NCBI RefSeq assembly: GCF_000526935.1
Contig: NZ_JAHA01000019.1
Coordinates: 744,001 to 808,000 of the forward strand
DNA from: Butyrivibrio sp. FCS014
GTDB lineage: Bacteria; Bacillota; Clostridia; Lachnospirales; Lachnospiraceae
Reading direction: 5' to 3'
Length of the DNA: 64,000 nucleotides
The position numbers and the translations under genes are program-made. The notes beneath the pieces are model-generated. The model searched no databases, was not told where the DNA came from, and saw only the letters and a program-made list of their open reading frames with translations. Numbering within the stretch: position 1 is the first letter of the stretch; each line of letters starts with the position of its first letter. Below are positions 18,039 through 26,547 of the stretch, in pieces.

Positions 18039-18643
18039 TCTTCCTGATCCTCCTCACCCTCTGCAAGTATGGAATCCATAAGCTCGTATATCTCATCCCT
18101 TCCGGTCTTCTTAAGTGCAGAATACGGATAGATCCTCACTTCTTCCGGAAGTCCAAGTCCCGCACGGATCATGCCAAGATGCTTCTCCATCTGGGAAGGT
18201 TTGATCTTATCTGCCTTGGTGGCAATGATAACCGGCTGGAATCCCTGATGAACGATCCACTTATACATCTGCACATCGTTGGCGGAAGGATCATGTCTTA
18301 TATCTATCAGCAAAAAGACCCTTCTAAGCTGCCTTGAGGTGTGAAGATAATTCTCGATCATCTTTCCCCACTGCTGCCTGGTCTTCTCGGAAACCCTTGC
18401 AAAGCCGTATCCGGGAAGATCCACCAGATAGAATTCATTGTTGATATTGTAGTAATTTATAGTCTGGGTTTTACCCGGCTCCTGAGATGTCCTGGCGTAG
18501 TTCTTGCGGTTCATAAGACCATTAATAAGGGAGCTTTTTCCCACATTACTCTTGCCTGCAAAGGCCAGCTCCGGCATAGTATTATCCGGCAATGTACTGG
18601 TAATTCCGCATACCGTTTCAAGATTTACATTCTTTATAACCAT
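18035..18643 (-). CDS. engB: Ribosome biogenesis GTPase EngB (YsxC/YihA)
   Basis: A 202-residue essential-type GTPase needed for 50S ribosomal subunit assembly. G1 is GKSNVGKSS (30-38), the switch region has RTSQEPGKTQTINYY, G3 is DLPGYG and G4 is TKAD. Length is as usual for the family. It has its own promoter at 18672-18701. In many clostridia engB follows lon in a tig-clp-lon-engB cluster; here no lon is present, and an insertion sequence lies between clpX and engB. Confidence 0.96.
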   Translation of the reverse strand: MVIKNVNLETVCGITSTLPDNTMPELAFAGKSNVGKSSLINGLMNRKNYARTSQEPGKTQTINYYNINNEFYLVDLPGYGFARVSEKTRQQWGKMIENYLHTSRQLRRVFLLIDIRHDPSANDVQMYKWIVHQGFQPVIIATKADKIKPSQMEKHLGMIRAGLGLPEEVRIYPYSALKKTGRDEIYELMDSILAEGEEDQEE

Positions 18644-18671
18644 AGATCACGATTCCTTTCTGTGTTATCTA

Positions 18672-18701
18672 ATTTTACCACTATCCTATGCAGTATGTCA
18701 T
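18672..18701 (-). promoter_or_regulatory. Promoter of engB
   Basis: Minus-strand ATGACA and TAAAAT lie 18 bp apart, with the -10 about 30 bp from the engB start. The -35 is 8 bp from the target duplication of the insertion sequence, so the promoter was left intact. Confidence 0.6.
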
Positions 18702-18709
18702 CCGCCCCG

Positions 18710-18718
18710 CCCTTTCGG
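18710..18718. repeat. Target site duplication, left copy
   Basis: CCCTTTCGG, a 9-bp direct repeat identical to 20504-20512, flanks the insertion sequence. Nine bases is the usual duplication length of ISLre2 elements. Confidence 0.75.
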
Positions 18719-18722
18719 GACG

Positions 18723-18743
18723 GCGTAAATTTACTGTAGGATT
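18723..18743 (+). repeat. Left terminal inverted repeat of the insertion sequence
   Basis: GCGTAAA-TTTAC-TGTAGGATT matches the right end at 18 of 21 positions in inverted orientation. Confidence 0.8.
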
Positions 18744-18813
18744 CGAAAGGGTAGATTGCCCCTGTGATCAGTTCAGATGTTCAAACCTTACTCATTATAG
18801 CGCCTGGTTGGAG

Positions 18814-18918
18814 GACAGTTCAAGGCTGTCATTCTAATCCTTGGTCTGTAGTCAAGCAGATCAAGGATAGGTGTGCGCTCTGGCGCACTTTATTCAAAGG
18901 CAGAGGCGTCAGCCTCTG
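18814..18918 (-). other. Cluster of hairpins in the IS 3' non-coding region
   Basis: Four stem-loops follow one another within 105 bp downstream of the transposase: 18901-18918 (7-bp stem, 4-nt loop), 18873-18888 (6-bp stem, 4-nt loop), 18837-18868 (12-bp stem with one G/A mismatch, 8-nt loop) and 18814-18830 (5-bp stem). None has a strong T run. They make up most of the roughly 180-bp non-coding end of the element. Confidence 0.6.
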
Positions 18919-18926
18919 GCTTCCTT

Positions 18927-20399
18927 TTAGAACAGTTTCCAGATGTAGTTATGCATTCCGATGCTCATCCACTTCTTCAGCTCTGAACTAAGCTCTACCT
19001 GTATGCTATCGACATACTTTCCCCACGCCGGATGGGAATACTGTTTTTCTCTTACATGCGCTACTACAGTCTCTACTTCTTCTGCCCCAGCAGCCTTAGG
19101 CATTACTGTCTTCTGGTAACGCACAAGTTCCAGCATATCCCTTTTGTTCCATGTATAGGCACTGAGTCTTGCCATCTTATCAGCGCCTTTTCGACTCCAG
19201 CCCATTGGAGTCATGCTCATTCTTTTTGACAGGACATGACTGACATGACCTTCAGTACTACATCCAGGAATCCTCCTGTATCTAAGCCTTGTCTTGGCTG
19301 CAGACCAGTTATCAAGTATATAATCAGCGCCTTCTTGCACACGTTTCATTTCCTTGTCGTTTGAGGCATGATATTCAAGCATATCTACCACAGACAGGAA
19401 ATCTTCCTTACTTCCATCCTTGATCATTTCACAGAGAAGCTTTCTGGCATCATCAGCACTATCCATCAAATGGTTTGTCATCTTTATCAGGTATTTTTTG
19501 AGGTGGAACTCGTCCATCACATATGTGATGCCACTTATCCTTTTTCCCCCAGCCTTAATCCAGGCTCCACCATCTGCTCCTAGGTATATCCTCTTTATGC
19601 TGCTTATGTCATAGTTGTTGTCAATATATGTGTAGACTTCATCCCAGAGTTCACTGTTTGCTTTGCCTTCATAAGAACCACAGAAGAAATGGGCATTAAC
19701 AAGGTGATGTCTTGTACTCTTGGGAGCATCCTTTTCAATGCCCTCATGAACATAGATAAGCTTGTTTATCATTCCATTGAGTTTTCTTCCATACTGGTTG
19801 ACCTGGAGATCCCCCTTTTCCTTCTGGAACTGAAGCGACACATGATCTTCATCAGCCTCTATATACAGATACTCAACCTTGCGTTTTCTGCCTCTTCTTT
19901 TCTGTTCCTTGGGGAACTCGAGAGCATGTATCTTATCCTTTACAGTCTCTTTGCTGACCTCATCAAGGATGCTTGCTGCTTGTCCACCTTTACGATAAGA
20001 GGTCTGAACGCTCTCTGATAAGAGCTGTGCTATGGCATCTTCTGACATCCTTTCATGAGGGTCAAATGAAAGCATGTCATCCAGTAGATATCTGCGTTCT
20101 CCAGTCACCTTGTTCTTAAACAGTGTCTTGGAAAACATAACCTTTCCAATTGAGGTGATAAGAGACTTCTCGTCAGTCCTTACCACTTCCCATCTTTCCT
20201 TTCTCACAGGACTGTCTTTTAATATCTGGTTGCAGGTTGTAAGGGTTTCAGAAATGTAATCCAACGCCATCTGAAGCGCTTCATTCCTGACCTTGTATAT
20301 GAAACCTGCAAAGTCTCTCGGATCCTCTGAAAAATCTTTTGATGCCTTCTGAAGATTTGGTACTCCATTCTCAATAAAATGCTGTATACTATTTAACAC
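18927..20399 (-). CDS. ISLre2-family transposase (UPF0236)
   Basis: The 490-residue protein has the layout of ISLre2 transposases. The N-terminal part carries a basic stretch, KEQKRRGRKRKVEYLYIEAD, with the first catalytic-type acidic residues of the RNase H-like core right after it (YIEADEDHV). Further blocks are IKRIYLGADGGAWIKAG and YVMDEFHLKKYL, then a C-terminal H/C-containing GCSTEGHVSHVLSKRMS segment that is typical of the family. Start is GTG at 20399 with GGAGGAG 7 bp upstream. The frame is full length and unbroken, so the element may still be mobile. Confidence 0.92.
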   Translation of the reverse strand: MLNSIQHFIENGVPNLQKASKDFSEDPRDFAGFIYKVRNEALQMALDYISETLTTCNQILKDSPVRKERWEVVRTDEKSLITSIGKVMFSKTLFKNKVTGERRYLLDDMLSFDPHERMSEDAIAQLLSESVQTSYRKGGQAASILDEVSKETVKDKIHALEFPKEQKRRGRKRKVEYLYIEADEDHVSLQFQKEKGDLQVNQYGRKLNGMINKLIYVHEGIEKDAPKSTRHHLVNAHFFCGSYEGKANSELWDEVYTYIDNNYDISSIKRIYLGADGGAWIKAGGKRISGITYVMDEFHLKKYLIKMTNHLMDSADDARKLLCEMIKDGSKEDFLSVVDMLEYHASNDKEMKRVQEGADYILDNWSAAKTRLRYRRIPGCSTEGHVSHVLSKRMSMTPMGWSRKGADKMARLSAYTWNKRDMLELVRYQKTVMPKAAGAEEVETVVAHVREKQYSHPAWGKYVDSIQVELSSELKKWMSIGMHNYIWKLF

Positions 20400-20478
20400 A
20401 AGGGGACTCCTCCGTTTGGTTATTTTGGCTTGGACACCGTAAATAACTATATCACGAAGGAAATCCCCTTTTTCAATT

Positions 20479-20499
20479 AATCCTACAAAAACTTTACGC
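20479..20499 (-). repeat. Right terminal inverted repeat of the insertion sequence
   Basis: Inverted partner of 18723-18743, reading GCGTAAA-GTTTT-TGTAGGATT on the minus strand. Confidence 0.8.
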
Positions 20500-20503
20500 T
20501 AGC

Positions 20504-20512
20504 CCCTTTCGG
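20504..20512. repeat. Target site duplication, right copy
   Basis: CCCTTTCGG, identical to 18710-18718, immediately outside the right end of the element. Confidence 0.75.
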
Positions 20513-20579
20513 CGGCTACTCATGGCCATATAGGCTCATTCTCGGCCGCAGAACGCCGCCCTCCAAGCCGCGTAAAAAA

Positions 20580-20605
20580 CCGCCCTGCAATCCATTGCAG
20601 AGCGG
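20580..20605 (-). terminator. Terminator of the tig-clpP-clpX operon
   Basis: A 12-bp stem with one G-U pair and a 2-nt loop is followed on the minus strand by TTTTTT (20574-20579). It lies about 65 bp after the clpX stop and just outside the insertion sequence. Confidence 0.85.
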
Positions 20606-20670
20606 CATAAAAGTCTTCTGATATCCCGTATTTGAACGGCTTTATCACTTCATTGGCTTGAGCAGCCTTA

Positions 20671-21939
20671 TCACTTCGCGGGTTTGAGCTTCTTGGGTTC
20701 CTTGCCGCGCACGATAAGGGGCTGGCTGGTGCCGTCTACGGATGCCTCAGTGATGACACACTCGGTGATGGTCTCATCTGTAGGAATCTCGTACATAACA
20801 TCCATCATAGCCTTTTCCATAATGGAACGAAGGCCTCTGGCTCCGGTCTCTCTCTCGTAAGCCATGGATGCGATCCTCTGAACAGCCTCATCCTCGAAGG
20901 TAAGCTTTACATCGTCGAAATCAAAGAGCTTCTGATACTGCTTAACAAGAGCATTCTTGGGCTCTGTAAGGATCTTGACAAGAGCTTCCTTGGAAAGCCC
21001 TTCAAGGGTAACGGTGATGGGCACACGGCCTACAAACTCAGGGATAAGTCCGAATTTAACCAGATCCTGAGGTGTTACCTCTTTTAATACTTCTCCGATC
21101 TCTCTCTCGGACTTGTCTGCGATCTCAGCATTAAATCCGATGGAGTTGCGGTCAAGTCTTGCCTCAACGATCTTCTCAAGGCCATCAAAGGCTCCTCCGC
21201 AGATAAAGAGGATGTTGCTGGTGTCGATCTGGATAAGCTCCTGATGAGGGTGCTTACGACCGCCCTGAGGGGGAACACTGGCAACAGTGCCTTCAACGAT
21301 CTTAAGAAGTGCCTGCTGAACGCCTTCACCCGAAACATCACGGGTAATGGATACGTTCTCGCTCTTCTTGGTTATCTTATCGATTTCGTCGATGTAGACG
21401 ATACCGAACTGTGCTCTCTCAATGTCGTAATCCGCATTCTGGATAAGCTTAAGAAGGATGTTCTCAACGTCCTCACCCACATAGCCTGCCTCGGTAAGTG
21501 TGGTGGCATCTGCGATAGCGAAGGGCACGTTGATGATCTTGGCCAGGGTCTGCGCAAGATAGGTCTTACCTGAACCTGTGGGGCCAACCATGATGATATT
21601 GCTCTTCTGAAGCTCTACATCATTCTTGTCATCACTCTTGGGTGCCAGAACACGCTTATAGTGGTTATATACGGATACAGCCAGAACCTTCTTAGCCTCT
21701 TCCTGACCAATTACATACTCATCAAGGAAATTTCTGATCTCAACGGGCTTAAGCAGGTTGATCTGCTGAGCCTTGCCCTGGAGGGGCTCATCTTCGAATT
21801 CTTCCTCAATGATGTCAGCGCATATATCCACGCACTCATCGCAGATATAAACCCCTGCGGGGCCTGCGATAAGCTTTTTTACCTGATCCTGTGTCTTATT
21901 GCAAAAAGAGCACCTGATCTCTCCGGAATTCTTTGCCAT
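20671..21939 (-). CDS. clpX: ClpXP ATPase subunit ClpX
   Basis: A 422-residue AAA+ unfoldase that recognises substrates and feeds them into ClpP. The N-terminal zinc-binding domain has C10, C13, C33 and C36. Walker A is GPTGSGKT, the pore loop is GYVGEDVE, Walker B is IVYIDEIDK, and the IGF-type loop that docks on ClpP reads SIGF near residue 268. It lies 19 bp after clpP in the tig-clpP-clpX operon, and a strong terminator follows. Length is normal. Confidence 0.97.
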   Translation of the reverse strand: MAKNSGEIRCSFCNKTQDQVKKLIAGPAGVYICDECVDICADIIEEEFEDEPLQGKAQQINLLKPVEIRNFLDEYVIGQEEAKKVLAVSVYNHYKRVLAPKSDDKNDVELQKSNIIMVGPTGSGKTYLAQTLAKIINVPFAIADATTLTEAGYVGEDVENILLKLIQNADYDIERAQFGIVYIDEIDKITKKSENVSITRDVSGEGVQQALLKIVEGTVASVPPQGGRKHPHQELIQIDTSNILFICGGAFDGLEKIVEARLDRNSIGFNAEIADKSEREIGEVLKEVTPQDLVKFGLIPEFVGRVPITVTLEGLSKEALVKILTEPKNALVKQYQKLFDFDDVKLTFEDEAVQRIASMAYERETGARGLRSIMEKAMMDVMYEIPTDETITECVITEASVDGTSQPLIVRGKEPKKLKPAK

Positions 21940-21958
21940 TTTTTCTCCTTAAAACTGA

Positions 21959-22558
21959 TTATTTATCTTCCTTCTTGGGACGATTCTCAACGATTGAATC
22001 GATAAGTCCGTAGTCGAGGGCTTCCTGAGCGCTCATCCAGTTGTCGCGCTCTGTATCAAGACATACCTGCTCGTAAGGCTTGCCGGTGTTCTGAGCCAGC
22101 ATTCTGTTGAGCTTCTCCTTGGTCTTGATGATGTGCTTTGCAGCAATCTCGATCTCTGTAGCCTGACCCTGTGTTCCGCCAAGAGGCTGATGGATCATGA
22201 TCTCGGCATTGGGAAGAGCCATTCTCTTGCCCTTTGCACCGCCTGCCAGAAGGAAAGCTCCCATGCTGGCTGCCATACCGATGCAGATTGTGCTTACATC
22301 GCACTTGATATAATTCATGGTGTCATAGATAGCCATACCGGATGTGATCTCTCCTCCGGGGCTGTTGATGTACATGTGGATGTCCTTATTGGGATCCTCT
22401 GCCTCCAGGAAAAGAAGCTGTGCAACAACTATACTTGCTGATGTGGAATTTACTTCCTCTCCAAGGAATACTATTCTCTCTTTTAACAGCCTGGAATAAA
22501 TATCGTAAGATCTCTCGCCGCGGCTGGTCTGTTCAATGACGTAAGGTATTAAACTCAT
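21959..22558 (-). CDS. clpP: ATP-dependent Clp protease proteolytic subunit
   Basis: A 199-residue serine protease that forms the tetradecameric chamber used with ClpX or ClpC. The catalytic triad can be placed as S98 (GMAASMGAF), H123 (IMIHQPLGG) and D172 (TERDNWMS). The N-terminal [20 protein letters not shown] is standard. It sits between tig and clpX. A strong hairpin lies in the 115-bp gap after tig and may lower or modulate read-through into clpP. No CtsR heptad repeat was seen upstream. Confidence 0.97.
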   Translation of the reverse strand: MSLIPYVIEQTSRGERSYDIYSRLLKERIVFLGEEVNSTSASIVVAQLLFLEAEDPNKDIHMYINSPGGEITSGMAIYDTMNYIKCDVSTICIGMAASMGAFLLAGGAKGKRMALPNAEIMIHQPLGGTQGQATEIEIAAKHIIKTKEKLNRMLAQNTGKPYEQVCLDTERDNWMSAQEALDYGLIDSIVENRPKKEDK

Positions 22559-22581
22559 CTTGCTTACACTCCTTTATAAAA

Positions 22582-22620
22582 ATAGTGTGGTTGCGTTATA
22601 TACATACACAACCACACTAT
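22582..22620 (-). terminator. Hairpin with T run between tig and clpP
   Basis: A perfect 12-bp stem (ATAGTGTGGTTG, 22582-22593, with 22609-22620) has a 15-nt loop and is followed on the minus strand by TTTTT. It looks like an intrinsic terminator placed inside the operon, leaving only about 20 bp before clpP. It is either a partial terminator or an mRNA processing and stability site. Confidence 0.65.
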
Positions 22621-22673
22621 ATTATAAGCTAAATCATGCTAATTTAAAAGACTTTTGCACAATTAAATAATTA

Positions 22674-24128
22674 TTACTCTTCGTCAGTCTTTTTCTTTCT
22701 TGTTGTCTTCTTGGGTTTCTCTTCGCCTTCAGCCTCTGCCTCAGCCTTCTTGGTGGTCTTTCTGGCAGTTGTCTTCTTGGGCTTCTCCTCGCCTTCAGCA
22801 GCCTCGGCCTTCTTAGTTGCCTTCTTGGCTGTCTTCTTGGCGCCTGTCTCCTTTGCATTCTCTACAAGGAAATCTGCTGCCTTCTGAACTGCAAGGTCTT
22901 CCTTGAGCTGCTTCTTCTCAGCATCGGACATCATCTCTTTAAGCTTCTCAACGTCCATTCTATACTGGTGAGCCATGCTCTCGATCTCAGCATCAACATC
23001 TGCATCTGAAACCTCGATCTTCTCAGCTGCTGCAACGGCCTCAAGAACAAGTCTTGACTTGATTCTCTCGATAGCCTGAGGCTTAACCTGCTCAAGCATC
23101 TTGTCTACAGTGTTGCCTGTATACTGAAGATACTGATCCATGTTCATGCCCTGCATCTGAAGTCTCTGTGCAAACTCATTGAAGATCTGTCTCTGCTGTG
23201 TCTCGATCATAGCCTCGGGAAGATCCATATCGGCATCCTCGATGGCTGCTCTTACAACAGCATCCTCTTTCATAGCCTTGGCATCAGCTTCCTTCTTGGC
23301 CTGGAGTTTCTTCTTTACATCCTCTTTGAACTCAGCAAGAGTCTCGAACTCTGAAACATCGCTTGCAAACTCATCATTGAGCTCAGGAAGCTCTTTGGCT
23401 CTGATGGAGTTGATCTTGCACTTGAAGGTTGCTGCCTTGCCTGCAAGCTCCTCTGCCTGGTACTCCTCAGGGAATGTTACGTTAACATCGCCTTCCTGAC
23501 CGATCTCAAATCCGATGAGCTGCTCCTCGAATCCGGGGATGAATGATCCGGAACCGATTGTAAGGGGATAATCCTCTCCCTTGCCACCCTGGAATGCTAC
23601 ACCGTCAACAAATCCTTCGAAGTCAAGGTTTACAATGTCGCCGTCCTTTACAGGCCTGTCTGTAACATCAACTGTTCTTGCGTTGGAATTTCTCTGCTTC
23701 TCGATCTCGGCATCAACGTCTTCATCAGAAACTTCTACGTCGATCTTCTCAACTTCGATGCCCTTATATTTGCCAAGCTTAACCGGAGGCTTAAGTGCAA
23801 CTTCTGCAGTAAAGATGAAATCCTTGCCTGCCTCAAGCTGCTCAACATCGATCTTAGGTGAAGAAACTACGTCCTCGCCGCACTCTTCAACAGCCTTAGG
23901 ATACTCTTCCTCGATAAGCTCATTGGCTGCATCCTCGTAGAAGATCTCCTTGCCGTACATCTTCTCGATAAAGCTGCGGGGAGCCTTACCCTTACGGAAT
24001 CCGTGAATCTGAATCTTGCCCTTGTTCTTCTGGTAAGCCTTCTCAATAGCCTTCTCAAGCTGTTCAGCGGATGCTGTGATCTTGAGCTTGGCCATGTTGT
24101 TATCAAGCTTCTCAACTGTTACGCTCAT
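22674..24128 (-). CDS. tig: Trigger factor with a lysine-rich C-terminal tail
   Basis: The protein is a ribosome-bound chaperone and peptidyl-prolyl isomerase. The ribosome-binding signature is GFRKGKAPRSFIEKMYG near 43-59, the FKBP domain spans about 150-245 with VNLDFEGFVDGVAFQGGKG, and the C-terminal chaperone arms follow. The core ends near residue 427, which is normal. A further 57 residues made of K, A, T, E and P follow, with EGEEKPKKTT repeated twice, resembling histone-H1-like tails. This tail is not part of the standard family. The ATG at 24128 follows GAAGGAGAAATAGAA. It is the first gene of the tig-clpP-clpX operon. Confidence 0.95.
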   Translation of the reverse strand: MSVTVEKLDNNMAKLKITASAEQLEKAIEKAYQKNKGKIQIHGFRKGKAPRSFIEKMYGKEIFYEDAANELIEEEYPKAVEECGEDVVSSPKIDVEQLEAGKDFIFTAEVALKPPVKLGKYKGIEVEKIDVEVSDEDVDAEIEKQRNSNARTVDVTDRPVKDGDIVNLDFEGFVDGVAFQGGKGEDYPLTIGSGSFIPGFEEQLIGFEIGQEGDVNVTFPEEYQAEELAGKAATFKCKINSIRAKELPELNDEFASDVSEFETLAEFKEDVKKKLQAKKEADAKAMKEDAVVRAAIEDADMDLPEAMIETQQRQIFNEFAQRLQMQGMNMDQYLQYTGNTVDKMLEQVKPQAIERIKSRLVLEAVAAAEKIEVSDADVDAEIESMAHQYRMDVEKLKEMMSDAEKKQLKEDLAVQKAADFLVENAKETGAKKTAKKATKKAEAAEGEEKPKKTTARKTTKKAEAEAEGEEKPKKTTRKKKTDEE

Positions 24129-24214
24129 TTCTATTTCTCCTTCTATCTTATTGCTGCCCTGAAACGGGCTAACTTGCGTAGTTTAACTGCCCATCCGGGC
24201 ACAGTCGCTTAAAG

Positions 24215-24243
24215 ATTATAGCACAATTAAATATACATTTCCA
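24215..24243 (-). promoter_or_regulatory. Promoter of tig-clpP-clpX
   Basis: Minus-strand TGGAAA and a consensus TATAAT are 17 bp apart. The -10 is extended (TGCTATAAT), which compensates for the weak -35. Confidence 0.75.
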
Positions 24244-24380
24244 TATGTTTTTTCCTAATAAAAGCAAGTAAAAGTTCAGTATTTGACCGTGAACGATATT
24301 CAGTCAAAAATTGAATTGCAAAAAATATAAAATATTTATTATATTGCGCGTAAATTTAATCTATTTTTCATAATTGGATG

Positions 24381-24386
24381 TATAAT
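24381..24386 (+). promoter_or_regulatory. Possible -10 element of the chemoreceptor gene
   Basis: TATAAT lies 58 bp upstream of the start codon, but no good -35 is found at 16-18 bp and no flagellar sigma-D pattern fits. This is a weak call. Confidence 0.4.
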
Positions 24387-24391
24387 TTTAT

Positions 24392-24419
24392 GTAGGCGCT
24401 TTAATATACAGGCGCCTAC
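24392..24419 (+). other. Hairpin at the 5' end of the chemoreceptor mRNA
   Basis: GTAGGCGC (24392-24399) pairs perfectly with GCGCCTAC (24412-24419) around an AT-rich loop of about 12 nt. It begins 6 bp after the -10, so it would form the very 5' end of the transcript. Alternatively it is an operator palindrome. Confidence 0.6.
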
Positions 24420-24443
24420 CATTATCAGAAACGGAGGCGTGTT

Positions 24444-26462
24444 ATGGCAAAGGAGAAAAAAACAAAAACATCTGAAAGTATTTCATTTTTCGACAGCATT
24501 AAGACTAAACTGATTTCCGTAATGCTGCTTGTTGCAATCGTTCCGTTAGTAATAGCTATAATAGTGAGCTATGTAACATCGACAAAAAAGGCTACGGCCG
24601 ATGCTATCGATGCTCTGGACTGGCAGGCCTGGTACATTGAATCCTCCTTTGAAACCGTGGTTCAGAAAAATATCATAGCCATGCAGGCAATCGCGTCTGC
24701 ACCTTCTACCAAAACTTTCTATATCAACCCCACAGATCTTACTGCTGCATCCAAGGCTCAGGCATATCTGAATACAGTCGATGCAGCAATCGGCGACGGT
24801 AACATCTCTGTTCTTACCGGTGCAGACGGAATGCAGCTGCTGCGTGCTTCCGGAAAGCTGGTTGATGTATCCCAGAGAGAATATTTCAAACAGGCCATGG
24901 CAGGAAACTGCTATGTATCTGACGTTATAACTTCAGCATCCACAGGAGCAAGACAGGCCACAATCGTTGCTCCCGTATATGCCGATGACGGATCGATAGT
25001 AGGTATGGTCCAGCGTAACTACAGCATGGATGCACTTCACGAGCTCATTGCTGCAGAAGCTGAAGATGCTTTCGTATCTGACAGAACAGGTATGGTAGCA
25101 GCCATGTCAGCCATGGAGATCACCCCTGAAAACGAAAAAGACATCGACCTCTCAGGCGCTCCCTTCATGAGCGACTCCGGCGAAAGCGGAATGTACCAGC
25201 AGACAGCAGGCAACGGCGAGTCCGTGATATGCTGGGTAAGATCCGCTACAACAGGCTATGTTATAGCATGTGCAAGAAGTGTAAAAGAAATTAAATCAAC
25301 CGCCACATCCGCTGCAGGACTGGTCATCATCATCGGCGTCATACTGGCGATCATTGCCGGAGTTATTTCCTACCTGATGTCAAAAGCATTTACCGACCCT
25401 ATAGGCGATGTGAACGAATCACTGTCAGCTCTTGCAGACGGAAGGTTCAAGAAGGTTGACAAACATCACACCAGAAAAGATGAATTCGGCGGAATGGTAA
25501 AGAGCACCAATACTGTTATCGACAGACTTGGAGAAATCGTATCTCACATCAAGTCCTCCGCTACCGACGTTGGAATTTCATCCGAGGAACTCTCCGATAT
25601 GGCAAATCAAATCTCACAGACTGCTGAGGACGTATCAAACGCCGTTCAGGAAATTGCCTCCGGTGCAACCCAGCAGGCAGACGAGATTCAGTCCGCATCC
25701 GAGAACGTCGGAAGGATTGGCGATGCTGTAGGCGAGGTTCAGACTTCAACCGGAAGTCTTTCCGATCTGGCCAACAAGATGAAGGAAGCATCGGAAGTAT
25801 CAAGTACCTCCCTTGCATCTTTGCAGGATTCTTCTTCCGAGATGACAGCCAAGATCGATGAGATTTCAAGGACCATCGCAGCTACTCAGGAAGCTGTTAC
25901 AAATATCAACGACAAGGTAGAGGGAATAGCATCCATTGCAACCCAGACCAACCTGCTTTCACTTAATGCCTCCATCGAGGCCGCAAGAGCAGGCGAGGCA
26001 GGAAAAGGATTCGCGGTTGTTGCTGAAGAGATTGGTAAGCTTGCCGATGATTCCAAGGCAATGGCAGACGATATCAGAAAAGAGATGGATGTCCTTCTGG
26101 AAGAGTCCAAAGCTGCAGTTCAGGCTGCAGAAGACGTAAAGCAGGGCAACCAGGATCAGCAGATAGCTCTCGGCGAGACTCTGAGTGCCGTAAACGGAAT
26201 GCTGGGCGACATCAGCAGCACCGTAGGCGGCGTACAGCTCATCTCCGAAGGTGCCGACACCTGCGAATCTTCCAAGAATGCCGTTGTGGACACCATGAGT
26301 GCTCTGTCAGCCATTTCCGAAGAGAATGCCGCATCCTCAGAGGAGACCGGTGCTTCAATGCAGGAGCTCTCCGCAACCGTTACTACTCTTGCCGGATCAG
26401 CAAACAGCCTGAAGGAAATTGCCGAAAAGCTCAATCAGGAAATGGAATTCTTCAAAGCATAA
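24444..26462 (+). CDS. Methyl-accepting chemotaxis protein with extracytoplasmic Cache-type sensor
   Basis: The 672-residue receptor has a first transmembrane helix near residues 20-45. An outside sensor domain of about 240 residues follows with Cache-like features ([43 protein letters not shown]). A second helix (about 290-315) leads into a HAMP domain with the DP motif ([18 protein letters not shown]). The cytoplasmic signalling hairpin is intact, with [20 protein letters not shown] at its tip. It should signal through CheA/CheW to the flagellar motor; amino acids or carboxylates are usual ligands for such sensors but are not shown here. GGAGGCG precedes the ATG. It is monocistronic, with a strong terminator. 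Confidence 0.95.
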   Translation: MAKEKKTKTSESISFFDSIKTKLISVMLLVAIVPLVIAIIVSYVTSTKKATADAIDALDWQAWYIESSFETVVQKNIIAMQAIASAPSTKTFYINPTDLTAASKAQAYLNTVDAAIGDGNISVLTGADGMQLLRASGKLVDVSQREYFKQAMAGNCYVSDVITSASTGARQATIVAPVYADDGSIVGMVQRNYSMDALHELIAAEAEDAFVSDRTGMVAAMSAMEITPENEKDIDLSGAPFMSDSGESGMYQQTAGNGESVICWVRSATTGYVIACARSVKEIKSTATSAAGLVIIIGVILAIIAGVISYLMSKAFTDPIGDVNESLSALADGRFKKVDKHHTRKDEFGGMVKSTNTVIDRLGEIVSHIKSSATDVGISSEELSDMANQISQTAEDVSNAVQEIASGATQQADEIQSASENVGRIGDAVGEVQTSTGSLSDLANKMKEASEVSSTSLASLQDSSSEMTAKIDEISRTIAATQEAVTNINDKVEGIASIATQTNLLSLNASIEAARAGEAGKGFAVVAEEIGKLADDSKAMADDIRKEMDVLLEESKAAVQAAEDVKQGNQDQQIALGETLSAVNGMLGDISSTVGGVQLISEGADTCESSKNAVVDTMSALSAISEENAASSEETGASMQELSATVTTLAGSANSLKEIAEKLNQEMEFFKA

Positions 26463-26479
26463 CAAACGCCATTACTATA

Positions 26480-26523
26480 AAAAAAGCTGTGGGCCTCTCT
26501 CCCCGGAGGTCCGCAGCTTTTTT
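26480..26523. terminator. Bidirectional terminator between chemoreceptor and DJ-1 gene
   Basis: A 12-bp stem with two G-U pairs (26486-26497 with 26506-26517) is flanked by a run of A on the left and T on the right, so it can work for both convergent genes. Confidence 0.9.
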
Positions 26524-26547
26524 CATTTGGTCAAAAAAGTCATCACT

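Larger units (their letters stand above)
18719..20503 (-). mobile_element. ISLre2-family insertion sequence, apparently complete (about 1.8 kb)
   Basis: The element holds one full-length UPF0236/ISLre2 transposase. Imperfect terminal inverted repeats (18723-18743 and 20479-20499) agree at 18 of 21 positions and read GCGTAAA-N5-TGTAGGATT. Each repeat lies exactly 4 bp inside a 9-bp target duplication, which makes the boundaries credible. The intact transposase, repeats and duplication point to a fairly recent simple insertion between the clpX terminator and the engB promoter. Confidence 0.85.
24129..24443. other. Divergent regulatory region between tig and the chemoreceptor gene
   Basis: About 315 bp without a gene. 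It contains the tig promoter, an AT-rich centre with runs of A and T, and the leader of the chemoreceptor gene with a -10 at 24381 and a hairpin at 24392-24419. Nothing else was recognised. Confidence 0.7.

Noticed and set aside
18035-20670. Prophage or genomic island at the insertion sequence
   Set aside because: Only one transposase gene is present, and the flanks are conserved housekeeping genes.
22559-22673. CtsR operator upstream of clpP
   Set aside because: No GGTCAAA-type heptad repeat is visible.
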